From: Acanthornis magna
Taxonomy: Eukaryota > Chordata > Aves > Passeriformes > Acanthizidae
Direction: 5' to 3'
Assembly: GCA_036785705.1 (NCBI GenBank)
Contig: JAWUZG010000299.1
Span: 1 to 64,000 of the forward strand
Length of the DNA stretch: 64,000 bases
Part shown: piece by piece, positions 1 through 11,617 of the stretch
Layout: every line of letters starts with the position of its first letter
How positions within the stretch are numbered: position 1 is the first letter of the stretch
Notes under the pieces: generated by a model
Database searches by the model: none
Told to the model about the DNA's origin: nothing
Seen by the model: the letters and a program-made list of their open reading frames with translations, nothing else
Made by a program: the position numbers and the translations under genes

Positions 1-21
1 AACCCGAGCTAATGAGGTCGA

Positions 22-110
22 GGTATACATACATACGTACATACATACATACATATATATATATACACACATACAGATACACACATACATACATACATAT
101 ATATATATAA
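22..110. repeat. ATAC/ACAT and TA simple repeat
   Basis: Two blocks of tetranucleotide ATAC/ACAT units each run into a TA dinucleotide stretch, with a short ACAC-rich spacer between them. This is an ordinary microsatellite and is interrupted, so probably not very recent. Confidence 0.9.
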
Positions 111-1325
111 TAAAGATAATGTAACAGAAAAAAAATTCTCAGCAATTTTACAGCTTGTAAAACGGGAAATAACTTATTATTTCTATCTCTCTGGATTTGT
201 GTGAATGCCTGGAAGACATCATCCTCCTGTCTGTTTATCCTGAGATTTCAGGAAGAAGAGACTCCTTGGTGTCCTTCAGCCCTCTGGATGTGATCGCCCT
301 TAAGGGTCCAAATTATAATTTCCTCCTGGGAGGGACTGCACCATGAATCGCCCAAAGAAAAATGGAAAAAGAGATGGGACCATGAACTAATTCTTCCAAA
401 GACAACGCAGAGCTGCAGTTTGCAGTAACAGCAGCCAGGGTGTTCAGCACAGTGCGATCTTCATCCTGTCCAAAAGGTCACCATCGGGCATTGACAGCTC
501 ACCTTGTGCCCAGGAGAAATGGATGGTTTTGTTGTCAGGGAAAACAAAAAAAGAAAAAAATTAGGTTTAGACACTTCAGGGGAAAATGACAAATAAAAAA
601 CAACAGCAAACAAACAAACTCACAAATCAAAAACAAACAGCAGGAGAGAATAGCATAGACAAAATCAAAATGTTTACTTTTCCCCCCCAAAAGAAGAAAC
701 ATTGGGAAGAAATTGGGAAAACTGGCAGTGCTGTCTCTGCTGGAGCTGGAACTAGGAGTGCTCAGTGGATTTAGGAAAGAATCTCTCAGATGGACACACA
801 AGTGAACTCCCATTTCACACCTCCTTTCAGTGAGCAGAAATCCTCAGCCCTGCAGCCCTCAAATCCAGGTGTCTGCACATCTTCCTTAAACTGCTGAGGA
901 TTTGGAAACTTTTTGCTGTAGGTGAGAGAAACAGACAATACCTTTGCTGCCATTGGTGCTGGTGTTGGTAGATAATATTAATAAGTTGGTAAATAATATT
1001 AATAAGTTTGTAGATAATAATAATAAGAAAAAAAACATTTTTAGTTATGCAGTTAACAGGTTCACAGAAGGGTATTGGGGGAAATAGCTGCACGTACATC
1101 TCCTTCTGCCCTAATAAAATGTTTATAATTGTTGGAGAGTGGAATTCACACTCTGGAGGGGAATGGACTGTGCCAAACTTTCTGTCCCCTAGAATCTTTT
1201 CTTCATGGACCCAACAGACTTTCCTTCACTCACTACACCACATTAAGGAGTCCTGAACTCTTAAACTAAATAGATAGAGCTGTTTCATGGAGTTTTAGGG
1301 TTTTGGGAGAGTCAGTGCAATGTAT
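111..1325. other. Unique non-coding DNA with an A-rich patch
   Basis: No gene, transposon or RNA is recognised. An A-rich stretch with CAAA repeats lies at about 586-650. Short open frames on both strands are low-complexity (poly-F, poly-Q/K) and are not supported as genes. Confidence 0.5.
967..1027. repeat. 21-bp tandem repeat, about 2.9 copies
   Basis: The unit begins GGTAGATAATATTAATAAG. Copies lie at 967-987 and 988-1008, with a shortened third copy at 1009-1027. The units differ at only a few bases. It is an AT-rich minisatellite of no evident function. Confidence 0.85.
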
Positions 1326-1404
1326 CATGGAATCATCCCAGAATGTCAGAATGGTCTGGGTTGGAAGGGACTGTAAAGCCCATCTTATTCCAACACCTTC
1401 CACG
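1326..1404 (-). mobile_element. CR1 LINE 3'-end fragment
   Basis: The plus strand reads GGTCTGGGTTGGAAGGGACT followed by AAGCCCATCTTATTCCAACACC, the reverse complement of the CR1 3' terminus. The left edge carries the CATGGAATCAT-type tail repeats that close CR1 elements. Only about 80 bp remain, so it is heavily 5'-truncated and inert. Confidence 0.85.
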
Positions 1405-2172
1405 AGGGCAATAGAAACATTAGAATTATTTTTTACTTAAAGCCAGGGATTGTGTTAAGAAAAAACAAGGGTCCTTACCTTCCAAAAAATGAAAAATTGA
1501 AAGTTCTTTCTTGCACATTCCACTGAAAGAAAATTGAAGCCGGAAGGCTGTGCTTTGGAATATTCATTATCATGAACTTTTGACAGGTATCCATTGTGGA
1601 AAAGAGGCAAGAATGTCAGACTGGAACTTAACGGATAAAAACCATTTTCAACATCTCACATAATTTGATTTATTTTTCTCTTTCAAGTGAAGTGACGTCT
1701 CCCACAATTTTAAAAATTATTTCCAGAACATTGTGGGCCATACAGCAGACGCCAGGTGCTGCTGAGAAAAACCTAAAGCCACGTGCAAGGAAGTCGTGAA
1801 GAGAAGTTTTACCTATTTTTTCTTCTCTGAGAGCACAGCTGGCTCCTCAAAAGTCCAGAACAGGAGATCCTTCTCACATGGGTTTTTTACAAATTCTACC
1901 TGTAGTTCTTAGGAAGCCACCCCTGAAGCTGTTAACACTGACTTGGAATTAACTACAAAGAGAAATCTTCCAGACAGACATTCAGAGCTGAGCCAGTGGG
2001 GACCTGCTGGAGTTTTCCCCACACACAGCCTTAGGAAAGGAAATCATCTGAGCCACGTTCCGTTGGGGTTAGTGCTTATAGCAAGACTTGTTAAGGTCAT
2101 TAAATCATACTGAAATAAGAGAAAATGATACCATCATAGATTCTTGTTATAGCTCATGGTTCTGGAAATGTG
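1405..2172. other. Unique non-coding DNA with CRE-like and E-box motifs
   Basis: No gene is recognised. A CRE-like TGACGTCT lies at 1693-1700 and a CACGTG E-box at 1780-1785, in otherwise AT-rich sequence. CpG-containing motifs in such a context can mark a conserved regulatory element, but single motifs are weak evidence. Confidence 0.35.
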
Positions 2173-2576
2173 ATAGGAGCACAGAATCAAGGATTCATTG
2201 AGGTTGGGAAAGCCCTCCCAGCCCATGGAGTCCAAGCTGTGCCCATGCCCACCTTGTCCCCCAGCCCAGAGCACTCAGTGCCACCTCCAGCCCTTCCTTG
2301 GGCACCTCCAGGATGGGCACTCCAAACCTCCCTGGGCAGCCCTGCCAAGGCCTGAGCACCCTTTCCATGGAGAAATTCTGCTGCTGTCCACCCTGAGCCT
2401 CCCCTGGCCCAGCCTGAGGCCGTTCCCTCTCCTGTCCCTGTTCCCTGCGAGCACAGCCTGACCCCCCTGGCTGTCCCCTCCTGTCAGGAGCTGTGCAGAG
2501 CCACAAGGTCCCCCCGAGCCTCTTTTCTCCAGGCTGAGCCCTTTCCCAGCTCCCTCAGCCGCTCCTCATAGGATTG
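2173..2576 (-). mobile_element. CR1 LINE fragment, about 400 bp
   Basis: Read on the minus strand this is the terminal part of a CR1. From its 5' side it runs through the 'GCTCAGCCTGGAGAAAAGAGG' region and 'GGGCTGCCCAGGGAGGTTTG', then 'GGCACTGAGTGC', and ends in 'TTTCCCAACCTCAATGAATC'. It belongs to the same subfamily type as the plus-strand copy at 41103-41374. Several short open frames across it are repeat-derived and not genes. Confidence 0.92.
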
Positions 2577-5500
2577 GCTCTCCCAGAGTCTTTTCATTGC
2601 CAAATATTTACAAGAAAAGCTTTTTCAAACATACAAACTCTCCTGTCAATATGTCTAAACTTGCAGTTTTATTTCCTTTTCCATACGGACAAGGTTCATT
2701 CAGTGCTGAAAGTCATTCATAAAGGCATGGTTTTGTGCCTTTTAAAAATAATATTTACATTTATTTTGTATTTTAAAACCATCAATGGCAGTGACATTTA
2801 ATTCCAGGTTTTTATTTCTTGTGCAGCAGGAATGGCATTTCCTGCAGACAGAGGAGTTCTTTCTGAGCTCCAGACCTCTGCTCTGTTCCTGCATATTCAC
2901 CCATTAATGCCTGAACATGCACACACCTGCTTACAACATCCAGATGTACGTGGTTATATCCACACACTAAAAGAGAAAAATTGTTTACACAATATATCAT
3001 TCGAAAATTTAAAAAATACATGTTTTTGCATACTTTTCTTTTTTTTTCAAATCCTGACAAATATTGTGTAGGTTGGTGTTTATACTTGGGATTTATTGTC
3101 TGGCTGAGGGGAAGGTGGAGGGAAAAAACCTTCTCAAATGGCATCTGGATTCAGTCTGTGTGTTTTAGACTAATTGCAAAGTGAAGAAAAGGCTGAGGAG
3201 AGCAGCTGGCACATGTCTAAAGACATTCATATTATTATATTTTATTATACTGATTTGGTCTTTAAACCAATAGATTAATGGCCATGAAGACTCTGAGGTA
3301 TTTTGATGAATCTCAATTTCCAAGTGACCCCGTCAGTGATCCCTGCCCAGGAAACCTTCAGTGGATATCATGTTTTCTCTTTCACCTTGTGAAAAAGGGA
3401 TTTTATAAGGCAGTGTCCCTAGGACAAAGTTTCTAAAATTAATTAAAGAGGCATGGGTTTTAAAGGCAGTCAACTGTGCAAGGGTAAAGAACAAGGGGCA
3501 AGGCAGAAGGTGAAATGTATCATTCCAAGGAAAATTTCAGGGAGTGTTAGTTCATAAGAACAGCGAAAAAATCTGTACCAAACTGAATTATGGCTTTGGA
3601 TCCCAGCCTGGACAAATGCCAGCAGTGAAGGAGACACTGACCTGAATTTGGGTTTATTTGTACAATAAATTTTCTTGCCCCTGCTCCCATCTGATTTTGT
3701 CAAAGGAAGAAGTGTTCAGCTGAGCACAGGCTCCAAGCTCTGGGATAAGGCAGGAAACAGGTGCAGCCTATGTTCATATAACCCTTCACTGAGCCAGCAA
3801 TTCTGAGATCCCATTTTTAATAAATTACTAGGCCAGAATAATACCAATAAGCACTGAAGGAATAAACTAATGGATCCTTGTGCTGGCTCAACATTTAACA
3901 CCAACACTGGCTTGAGAAGGACTTCAAATTATCAAAGAATATGGGAATTTTCCCTTGTTTATAAGGATTCCTATGTTTATAAGAATTTTCCCTTTTGTAT
4001 TTCTTAAGAGAAAATTTTGTAGAGTCTCCTCAGATGAAGGAATACTTTTATGACTGATGTCACTGAAATCCATAAAAACTATGCCCATTTTTTGACTGAG
4101 GAGAAAAAAACTTGGCAATCTTGGAAAAGTTTGATTTCTCTCAAAAGTAAGAAAATATTTCCTCTTAAAATAAGAAATACTTTGTGCAGAGATATGCAAC
4201 AGTTATTGTCCTATCTGTGAATTACACTAATGTTCCAAATTGTATTTTTTCCTCAAAATTAAAGGTTATTTCCTGTTTAACCATTCCCTCCAACATATAT
4301 TTATATTTACAGCACAAAGTCAGTGATATAATACAGAATTGGGGTCACTCACTTCTCTGCTCTCACTGAAGTCACCTCTTCTTTCCCCTGTGCAAAATTG
4401 GAAAGTCTGAAAGAGCCTGATATGGGAAATTTCATTTTAATGATCTGAATTTCATTTTAATGATCTGAATTTCTTCATCAACCTGAAAGTCTATTATTCT
4501 TGTGGGTTTTAATGCTTGGGATACTTAAAGTCATTAATCTCACTGTTTTATGGCAGAAATAAAGGAGAAAAAATATGAACTGTTACTTTGCATAACTGTT
4601 ATAGATTTTAGAGAAGTTCTTTCTCCCTTTCTGACCTCCGTGGAGATAGAGAAAGTCATCTGAGAGCTGATATTTGATAAAAAATTCATTTTTAGGAAGA
4701 ACTTGTATTTGGCACATATCTGAGAAGTTTGACAAAAGGTCTTTTGAAACATTTAGAATTGCAGATTGATCATGAAATAAAAACATAAGGATATGTATAC
4801 ACAAGGTCTGAAATGAAATGGCCCCAAATTGCCCCATGGGAGGTTTAGATTGGATATTATGAATAAATTCTTCATGGAAAGGGTTGTAAAGCATTGGACT
4901 TGCTTCCTTCTTCCATTTATTCCATCAAATAAATTGTGGAGCCCACCATCTTGCCCCCTTCCTTAATTTTTTTTTTCCCCCCTGCAATTAAAATCTGAGC
5001 ATCTGTAGCTATTGGAGTTTTGTTATGAGATATTGTTAACAAATATTTGTAAACCAGATTTTTTCAGTGAGTTGTCCATAAGACATTCATAAGCCATCCT
5101 GATTTAGCTGTGCAGTCCAATGTTCTTTTTTCTCCTGAAGTTATATGGATACAGCCATTAAGGGGAATATTACCTCACTTTGAGTAGAAAACATCATTTT
5201 TCCTTGAATTTATTCACTGGGAGTGTTTTTCTGCAAACCAAAGCCAGTCAGCACTTTAAGTTTTAGCAGACATTTGCTCTTGCATCACTTCTTGTCAAAC
5301 CACGAGACTGAAAAAACCCACCCAGGAATGCACCAAGTCCTTGTCAAGGAGCGACACAAATTCCCAAAGATGAATTCCCAATTTCTCCTCTAAAAAACCT
5401 AGTGTCTCAGGGTTTTCTTTTCAAAGTAGCTGGCCACTCACAGAACGCTTTTCACTGCAGAATGCAGATGATAAACTAAGATACACAATCAAATCCCTTC

Positions 5501-5830
5501 CTTCTTTGCCCAGATTTTGGCTTTTGGGTTGGTGTGGGGCAAAGTATGTTTCTGGAAGCAGCAGGATGATACAACCCTAGACTCCCCATCCCCTCCAGAG
5601 TCCTGCAGTAAACAGATTTACCTATAAACCAAAACAAGAGGCTTCTGATGACCTTTCCTGGTGGGACAGTCGCTTTTTTATGTCTTGAAAACAACAACAC
5701 TGACAGGATTCCTTTCTTACAGCCTCAGCTTCTCCATGTGTTTATGTGACACTGGTCCTGCTCTCTGTGTTATGTTACAGATGCCAGACAGCTTTGCTTT
5801 TTAATGAAGTTATCTTTGTGGTTTGTCTTA
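2577..5830. other. Unique AT-rich non-coding DNA, 3.3 kb
   Basis: No transposon, RNA gene or convincing exon is seen apart from one small tandem duplication at 4431-4470. Open frames are all about 100 codons or shorter, overlap on both strands and show no recognisable protein features. A short T/C homopolymer run lies near 4967-4982. Confidence 0.5.
4431..4470. repeat. Perfect 20-bp tandem duplication
   Basis: The unit TTCATTTTAATGATCTGAAT occurs twice with no differences, at 4431-4450 and 4451-4470, and is followed by the first bases of a third copy. Identity between the copies suggests a recent duplication or slippage event. Confidence 0.9.
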
Positions 5831-6068
5831 TGGAGTCATGGAAAGCTGGAAAGGATCTTCAGGATCATCACATCCAATCTTTAACTGTCTGCCCACTAAA
5901 CCTTATCATGAAGTGCCACATTGTTTTTTGGACACTCCCAGGGATGGGGACTCCACCACTGCCCTCTTTAAGCGAAGAATTTTTTCCTAAAATCCAACCT
6001 GGGCTCCTCCTGGCACAACCTGGGGCTGTTTCCCATGTCCCTATCTTCAGCTGCCTGGGAGGAGAAAA
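5831..6068 (-). mobile_element. CR1 LINE fragment, older subfamily
   Basis: The plus strand shows GGAAAGGATCTTCAGGATCATC near the left end, then 'GGGATGGGGACTCCACCACTG' and 'CTGGCACAACCTGGGGCTGTTTCCC'. These are reverse-complement hallmarks of a CR1 3' region of the type that carries 'CCAGTGCTTGACCA'. It is more diverged than the GC-rich passerine copies elsewhere in the window. Confidence 0.85.
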
Positions 6069-6805
6069 GGCCAACTCACAACCTCCTTTCAGGGAATTTT
6101 ACTCCCACATCACCATTTCCACTCTGTTTCTGAGTGGTACAGATAACCTGGAAAGGAATGAATCCCATTTCCATTCACCTTTCTGTTTGGATATATTAGG
6201 TTAGAAGCACTTAATTATCAGGTCTACTTACTTTCATATTATTGCTTGTGCTCAGTGCGGGATAGAGGAAGAAATCAGTTGGGAAAAGGAGGAGTCCTTC
6301 CCATGCACAGTTCCCTGATGGAGTAGGCTCAGGAGAATCCCTCATGGCAACTCCACACCTTCAGAAAATGATTGCTGTCCAAGTGCATCCGAGTATCACT
6401 ATCCTGATACAATTTTCTTGGTCCACAGGGTAAATATTTGATTTAATGGAGCAGCAAATTTAAAATGCCAAATGTCATTTCCTTCTCCTCCCAATAGTCC
6501 AAGGCTTGCTCACTGCACTTAATTTTCCTTTCTGTTCAAATGCAGTGAAATACAAATCTGAAATCGAAGGTAACATCAAGAAAGAAATGCACAGCAAACT
6601 TGAAACCCAAGAATATCAGTTTGTTTAATCCATGTGTATCTGATAACAAAGCAAAACTTACAAGTATTTCATATACTGAGATGTTTGAATTGTTGTTCCT
6701 CCCAAGAGAAGATGCCTTTTGTTGTGAAATGAAGGCAAAAAAAAATCTTAGAAGACTGAGAGGAGGGAATATATAAACATATATGAGTGTATCTAAATAT
6801 ACATC
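6069..6805. other. Unique non-coding DNA
   Basis: No gene or known repeat is recognised. The right end grades into short ATAT motifs just before the TTTCC array. A long minus-strand open frame here continues out of the array and is an artefact of the repeat. Confidence 0.5.
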
Positions 6806-7044
6806 TTTCCTTTCCTTTCCTTTCCTTTCCTTTCCTTTCCTTTCCTTTCCTTTCCTTTCCTTTCCTTTCCTTTCCTTTCCTTTCCTTTCCTTTCCTTTCC
6901 TTTCCTTTCCTTTCCTTTCCTTTCCTTTCCTTTCCTTTCCTTTCCTTTCCTTTCCTTTCCTTTCCTTTCCTTTCCTTTCCTTTCCTTTCCTTTCCTTTCC
7001 TTTCCTTTCCTTTCCTTTCCTTTCCTTCCCCTTCCCCTTCCCCT
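6806..7044. repeat. (TTTCC)44 pentanucleotide array plus TTCCCC variants
   Basis: Positions 6806-7025 are 44 uninterrupted perfect copies of TTTCC, read as GGAAA on the other strand. They are followed by a short run of TTCCCC units to 7044. The tract is pure polypyrimidine/polypurine and can in principle form triplex DNA. Because 5 is not a multiple of 3, it gives stop-free frames (LSFPF or KGKER repeats) on both strands; these are not genes. The exact unit number in a raw assembly should be treated with caution. Confidence 0.97.
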
Positions 7045-7096
7045 GATTTGCAACTCTCATTTTAAATCAGTGATCAAAATCAGTCCTCTTGGATGT

Positions 7097-7154
7097 TTTT
7101 TCCCTGAGGGAAAAACACTTTTAAAAACTTTTAAAAAGTATTTGAATACTTTTT
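7097..7154. other. Two adjacent short inverted repeats
   Basis: TTTTTCCCT (7097-7105) and AGGGAAAAA (7107-7115) form a 9-bp stem with a one-base loop. AAAAAGTATT (7133-7142) and AATACTTTTT (7145-7154) form a 10-bp stem with a two-base loop. Both are perfect. They sit about 50 bp beyond the TTTCC array. No function is assigned. Confidence 0.75.
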
Positions 7155-8975
7155 GCTTGCTCACTCAGCCACTCTGAAGGATTGCAGCCTGAGTCCTTCT
7201 TGCCTTTTCTCAAGTTTTAGTACTTAAACTCCTGCCCCAAACTCCATCCTTGTTTATACCAGAACATGCTAAAGATGTTTAAAGTGTTTCTCAGATTGCT
7301 TTTACCTGTTCTTTGCTCACAAACCTGGCTGCTGGATTCTCCAGCTTCATGACAAAAGTCATGCCCTGCCTTAATTATTCAGTAGCATAGCATTGTTTAT
7401 TCCTTGACCTCACGTCTTTAGGTGAAACTGATTTTCCCACATCAATTTGAAAGTACCTCCCTCAGGCAATATTCTGGACATCAGAAATTAAGTTCAAAAA
7501 ATTCCATTATAAAATGGCGTGGGGAATGCTGAGAGTACCTTTGGACAAGCAGACTGAGAAAGGAAAGCTCTGAGCTGACATCTCCGGCAGTTCTGAAAGT
7601 TGTGTCTTCAAATGGGAGCAAGAAAAATCCTGCAAGGCAGAGGAGAGGAAGCAATACTGAGCTTTGCCTTAAGTTATGCCAGGTTGTGTTTTCACCTTTC
7701 ATTATCTGTGGCTTCATAGTGGGACCAAATGCTAAAAATACCTTTTGTATTTTCTGAGCAGCTAAAACACACCCAGCAAAGTGCTGGAGGCACCTGGCTC
7801 TGGTGGATTTGGGGGTGTAGGATATCCCTGCCACTGTCCTGAGCAACAACCTTCTCTTTCATCTCCTTGTCCCTCTGTTCTTCACCGTTCTTCCTCCCCA
7901 AATCCACCCCAATCCCTCTTTTCCTCACCAACAGCCGTTCTCCTGCACACCCAGCATGTCTTACACAGCCTCTCTTCTTGACAGCATAGATTTGTTGTAT
8001 GCAGGTCTGTACAACACTAAAATTCCTCCAGTGTCCAGCTATAGGACAGTGCTTAGCTGCAGGCGCAGTGATTTCCCCAAGGCAGTGCTGAGTTTGGCAC
8101 TGAGTACCCAAATCAGGTCACGGTTTGTGTCTCTATGTCTTTGTCTCCTTTACCCTTACGATCCCAATTTGGCAAGGTCCCTCCTTAATCCTGAGGCAGA
8201 ACCAACCCTCTCTCACTTCACATCTCCTCAGAAGTAGGGTGATTGACCAGGTTTGCTCTGCTCATGGGCAGGTTTTCATCCTGAAAGTTCTTTTTAAAAT
8301 ATTCCCTCTTTTAATTTATTATTTTTTGCATTGGAAAGGTCCTTGACCTAAAAGCAGATGTTCTCCTCCCACGTACCCTTAAACAGCAGTGGGATTTTCC
8401 CAGTTTTCTCAGTTTCAGGGAAGATCTGTGACTTCTTGAGTACTTTTAATAGATCTGATTGTTTTATTCCTTTGTTGCATTCATTCAGTTCAATAAAATC
8501 ATTGTTGGCAAAAAACCCTTCATGTACAAATTGATAAAACACAGTATAAATTAAATTTTTTCCTATAACATCTATCAAATTACATCGTTTCTGTCTAAGA
8601 CACTCTCTGATAGAAAAGAAAGGAAGCAAAAAGAAAAAAAGATTAATCACTAATTTTGCCTTTGATTCCTCATCTGTAACTGCTACTGGTTAAGGATTTT
8701 ATATATTCAGAGCCGATCTTGAATTGTCTTCAGGGGCAGCTGGTGAAGACACGGAAAACACTGAAAGTTTCAGTGATGTATTAAGAATCTGAGACTAAGG
8801 TAGCAGTTAATATTCATATATAGAAATTAGTACGAATAGAGACAATATTAGGCATTTAAAGGTTATTCAATAGGCAAGTTGTTAATGCCAGATTACTCCA
8901 GCTGTGGCCCAGTCTCTGAGTTACTAATAGTAATTATATGAAATGATCCAAGAATAGAATCCATGGGAAAGACAT
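7155..8975. other. Unique non-coding DNA, 1.8 kb
   Basis: No gene, RNA or transposon is recognised. Overlapping open frames of 60-140 codons on both strands at 7481-8237 have no recognisable domain and no supported splice structure. Confidence 0.5.
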
Positions 8976-9030
8976 TAGAAGAAATTCTTCCCTGTGAGGG
9001 TGGTGAGGCCCTGGCACAGGTTGCCCACAC
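8976..9030 (+). mobile_element. Short CR1 fragment
   Basis: The sequence reads GAAGAAATTCTTCCCTGTGA, then GGGTGGTGAGGCCCTGGCAC and AGGTTGCCCA. This is an internal CR1 segment that elsewhere precedes 'AGAGAAGCTGTGG'. Only about 55 bp survive; both ends are lost. Confidence 0.75.
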
Positions 9031-10690
9031 AAATTATTGCACAAATTATCCCCTTGCATGATGAAGACACAAATTTTCAGGTGTAAAGTGCTAAATCTTT
9101 GCTCATGAAATTTTGTAAGTTCTTTAAAATAGGAAAAATACTCATTTAATTATAATAAGTGAATATATTTTGCAGAAGTTTTGGGAAAAACAGAAGGACT
9201 TGGACACATCTCATTCCATTTTTTCTCAGGTTTTATTGATTCCATGGAAGACTCTTCACCATCTACATTTTAGAGAGGTAAAGCCCTCTCAATACAGCTG
9301 CTGCATTACTTGAACCTGATCCTACTGCTCAGCCCTGCCTAATTAGGCAGGCACAATTCTTGCATGTCTGAACACTTAATTGTGAGGTTGTAAATTCAGT
9401 TTTAATCAAAGGCACAGTAAAAGCAATACCCAAAAAAACCAGAGCACACATAAATGAAATATCAGCAAACAGCAAATAGTTCTCCTTTGGTGCTGACAGT
9501 CTGAACCTGCCTCAGGACTGCTCCTCAAACAACCAGCAAATAAAAAAGCAGATGTTCACAGACCTATTATTGCACCAATAAACAATGGATTTCACGAGAA
9601 ACTTCCAGTGCTGATGGATAAATGAAGGAAAATCTGTTGAAAGACAAACATAATAATGAATGTGGTGTGCTAATGAATCATTGCTTGTAAGAGGCCATTC
9701 AGTCTTGACATTAATGATATCAAATGAGCTGTGGAATGTATATGAATTAAATTAGAGTACAATGACAGTTTGAGTATTTGGAGCTACATGACTCACTAAA
9801 TTAAAAAGAAAGAGGTAAGAATGTGGATTTAGGGAGAAAAGGAGATAGCAAAAGATGTAGATAGATGGGTGGCATTCTTGCACAGATCAGGTCACCCAGG
9901 ATATTTTACTTTGTTAGGTAACACAATGCCAGGTTAGAAAGTGTGCTTCTGTTTTTGAGTGAAGGGTGTGCAGGGCTGGTAAAAATATGAACCTTCCACT
10001 GAACTGGTCTGGCTGCAAGTTTTGTAACTTGTAATTTTCTCAGAAGTGCACAGAAAGGTTTCCCGGCCAGTATTTTAATATGTGTAAGAAAATGTTGCAT
10101 TAAAAAAAAAAAAGTGTATTATATAAAACCAGTATGTGGAATGCACTAGGTTGAATTTATTAAATGGACTGTTAAGTCCAATTAGAGTGACAATGTCCAA
10201 CGCCTGGAGAGCTCTGTCCTAGCAGAGTCATTCCATGTGCACAGCGTGAGCTCCATGTTTGCAGGGATTGCAGGTGGCCATGGCTGCTGGTTTCAGTCCT
10301 GGCTCAAACTCTTCCCTCCAATATAAGCTGTAATTTTTTTAAGTGTTTATCACTGTCTAAGGTCATCAGGATGTTCAGGCAAGACTTGCCCTTGGTTAAA
10401 CCTTGCTCGTTGATGAGATCTGATATTTAGTTCCTAAGCCATTTGGATGTTTATTAAAGCATTTAAAACCTCACAAGACTTTCCAAATAATAACAAGCTT
10501 ACTTTAAATAAGAGATGTTTTGGGGTTCTTTTGAGAGTTCTACACTATATTTACGTTTTACGTTGCATTCAGTGAAAACTGAATTCTCATCATTACAAAC
10601 ATCAGCACAGATGACCAAAAAGCGAATTTTCTGGCACTTAGAGAATAAACCTTTCTACTGTTAGTATTTCTATGTGCTGACATTTAAGGA
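9031..10690. other. AT-rich unique DNA with enhancer-like patches
   Basis: No gene is found. The stretch contains an 18-bp palindrome (9334-9351). At 9640-9790 there is an AT-rich, repeat-free segment with ATTAATGATATC-type homeodomain motifs and the look of conserved non-coding sequence. An A11 run lies near 10103. Confidence 0.4.
9334..9351. other. 18-bp perfect palindrome with TAATTA core
   Basis: CCTGCCTAATTAGGCAGG equals its own reverse complement. The centre is the homeodomain core TAATTA, so it could bind a symmetric dimer, but chance occurrence cannot be excluded. Confidence 0.8.
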
Positions 10691-10899
10691 TTTCATAGGA
10701 TGATAGAAATATGGAATGGTTTGGGTTGGAAGGGTCTTACAACCCACCCAGTGCCACCCCTGCCATGGCAGGGACACCTTCCACTGTCCCAGGCTGCTCC
10801 AAGCCCCAATGTCCAACCTGGCCTTGGACACTGCCAGGGATCCAGGGGCAGCCACAGCTTCTCTGGGCACCTGTGCCAGGGCCTGCCCACCCTCACAAT
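10691..10899 (-). mobile_element. CR1 LINE 3'-end fragment, passerine type
   Basis: The plus strand begins with tail-like ATAGGATGATAGAAATATGG, then GGTTTGGGTTGGAAGGGTCT, 'GCCATGGCAGGGACACCTTCC', 'AGGCTGCTCCAAGCCCCAATG' and 'GCAGCCACAGCTTCTCTGGG'. This is the reverse complement of the last ~200 bp of a GC-rich CR1 shared by at least eight other copies in the window. Confidence 0.93.
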
Positions 10900-11307
10900 A
10901 TTTGTCCTGTTGAGAGCAACTGTGAGGAATAATTTTGATTCTGGTTCCAGATTATCTGGAATGAGAATTTGGAGGAAATATCTGTGTTGGGGAGGATGAA
11001 ATAAGAAAGCCTTATAAATATGATTACCTGGTAAAAAATGCTGAGAATATAGAAACTATAAGCGAGATTGAAATGAAGACAAGCTTTGAGATACCAAACC
11101 TCAGTTACTAAATATCTGAAAAAGAATGGTATGGCCACTGAAGGTAATCCACCCTCTTTGATTAGACAATAGCCTCTGCTTGCAGACAGGTCCAAGGGTC
11201 AGAGCAGACCCTACCAACTTAGCAGAGGGTCCAAAAAGCAGTTTTTAGAGTTTAAAATATAACGCTGTATGGTAATGCAATGACTCTCATAGGCTGCATG
11301 TAAATGT
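10900..11307. other. Unique non-coding DNA
   Basis: It separates a CR1 fragment from the solo LTR. No gene or repeat is recognised. Confidence 0.45.
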
Positions 11308-11617
11308 TATAGGATTTGTATCTTGTTCTAGATTGGTTAGTGAAAATTAGAATATTCAACACAGAAGATGATTTATTGTATTGTAAGCGACAACCATGAT
11401 ATTCCGTTTTCCGTATTCTGTATCCTGTACTTCTCTCTCTCTCTCTTACTTCTCTGACCTACTTCAAGCTGCGTCTTGCAGCTCCTGGCAGGTCCCCTAC
11501 CCCCACGCTCTTTTACAATAAACCTCATGCTCTAAGACCAAACTCGAGAGGTCTCTCGTCTCCGTCCCGACCATCTGAAGCAAACCACACCAACACCTCA
11601 GACGGCCAAATCCTACA
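11308..11617 (+). mobile_element. Solo LTR of an endogenous retrovirus, about 310 bp
   Basis: The left end TATAGGATTT and right end AAATCCTACA are inverted repeats with one mismatch, so the ancestral start was probably TG. A CT run lies at about 11431-11446 and a polyadenylation signal AATAAA at 11517-11522. A U5-like stretch rich in GTCTC follows. The flanking 5-mers AATGT (left) and TATGT (right) resemble a target-site duplication with one change. No gag, pol or env sequence is next to it, so recombination between two LTRs probably removed the provirus. The ERV class is not certain. Confidence 0.75.

Noticed and set aside
2173..2576. GC-rich block as a CpG island or exon
   Set aside because: It is accounted for by a reverse CR1 fragment.
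6536..7065. Long open frames on both strands coding KGKER or LSFPF repeats
   Set aside because: They are direct translations of the TTTCC array, which is stop-free in several frames.
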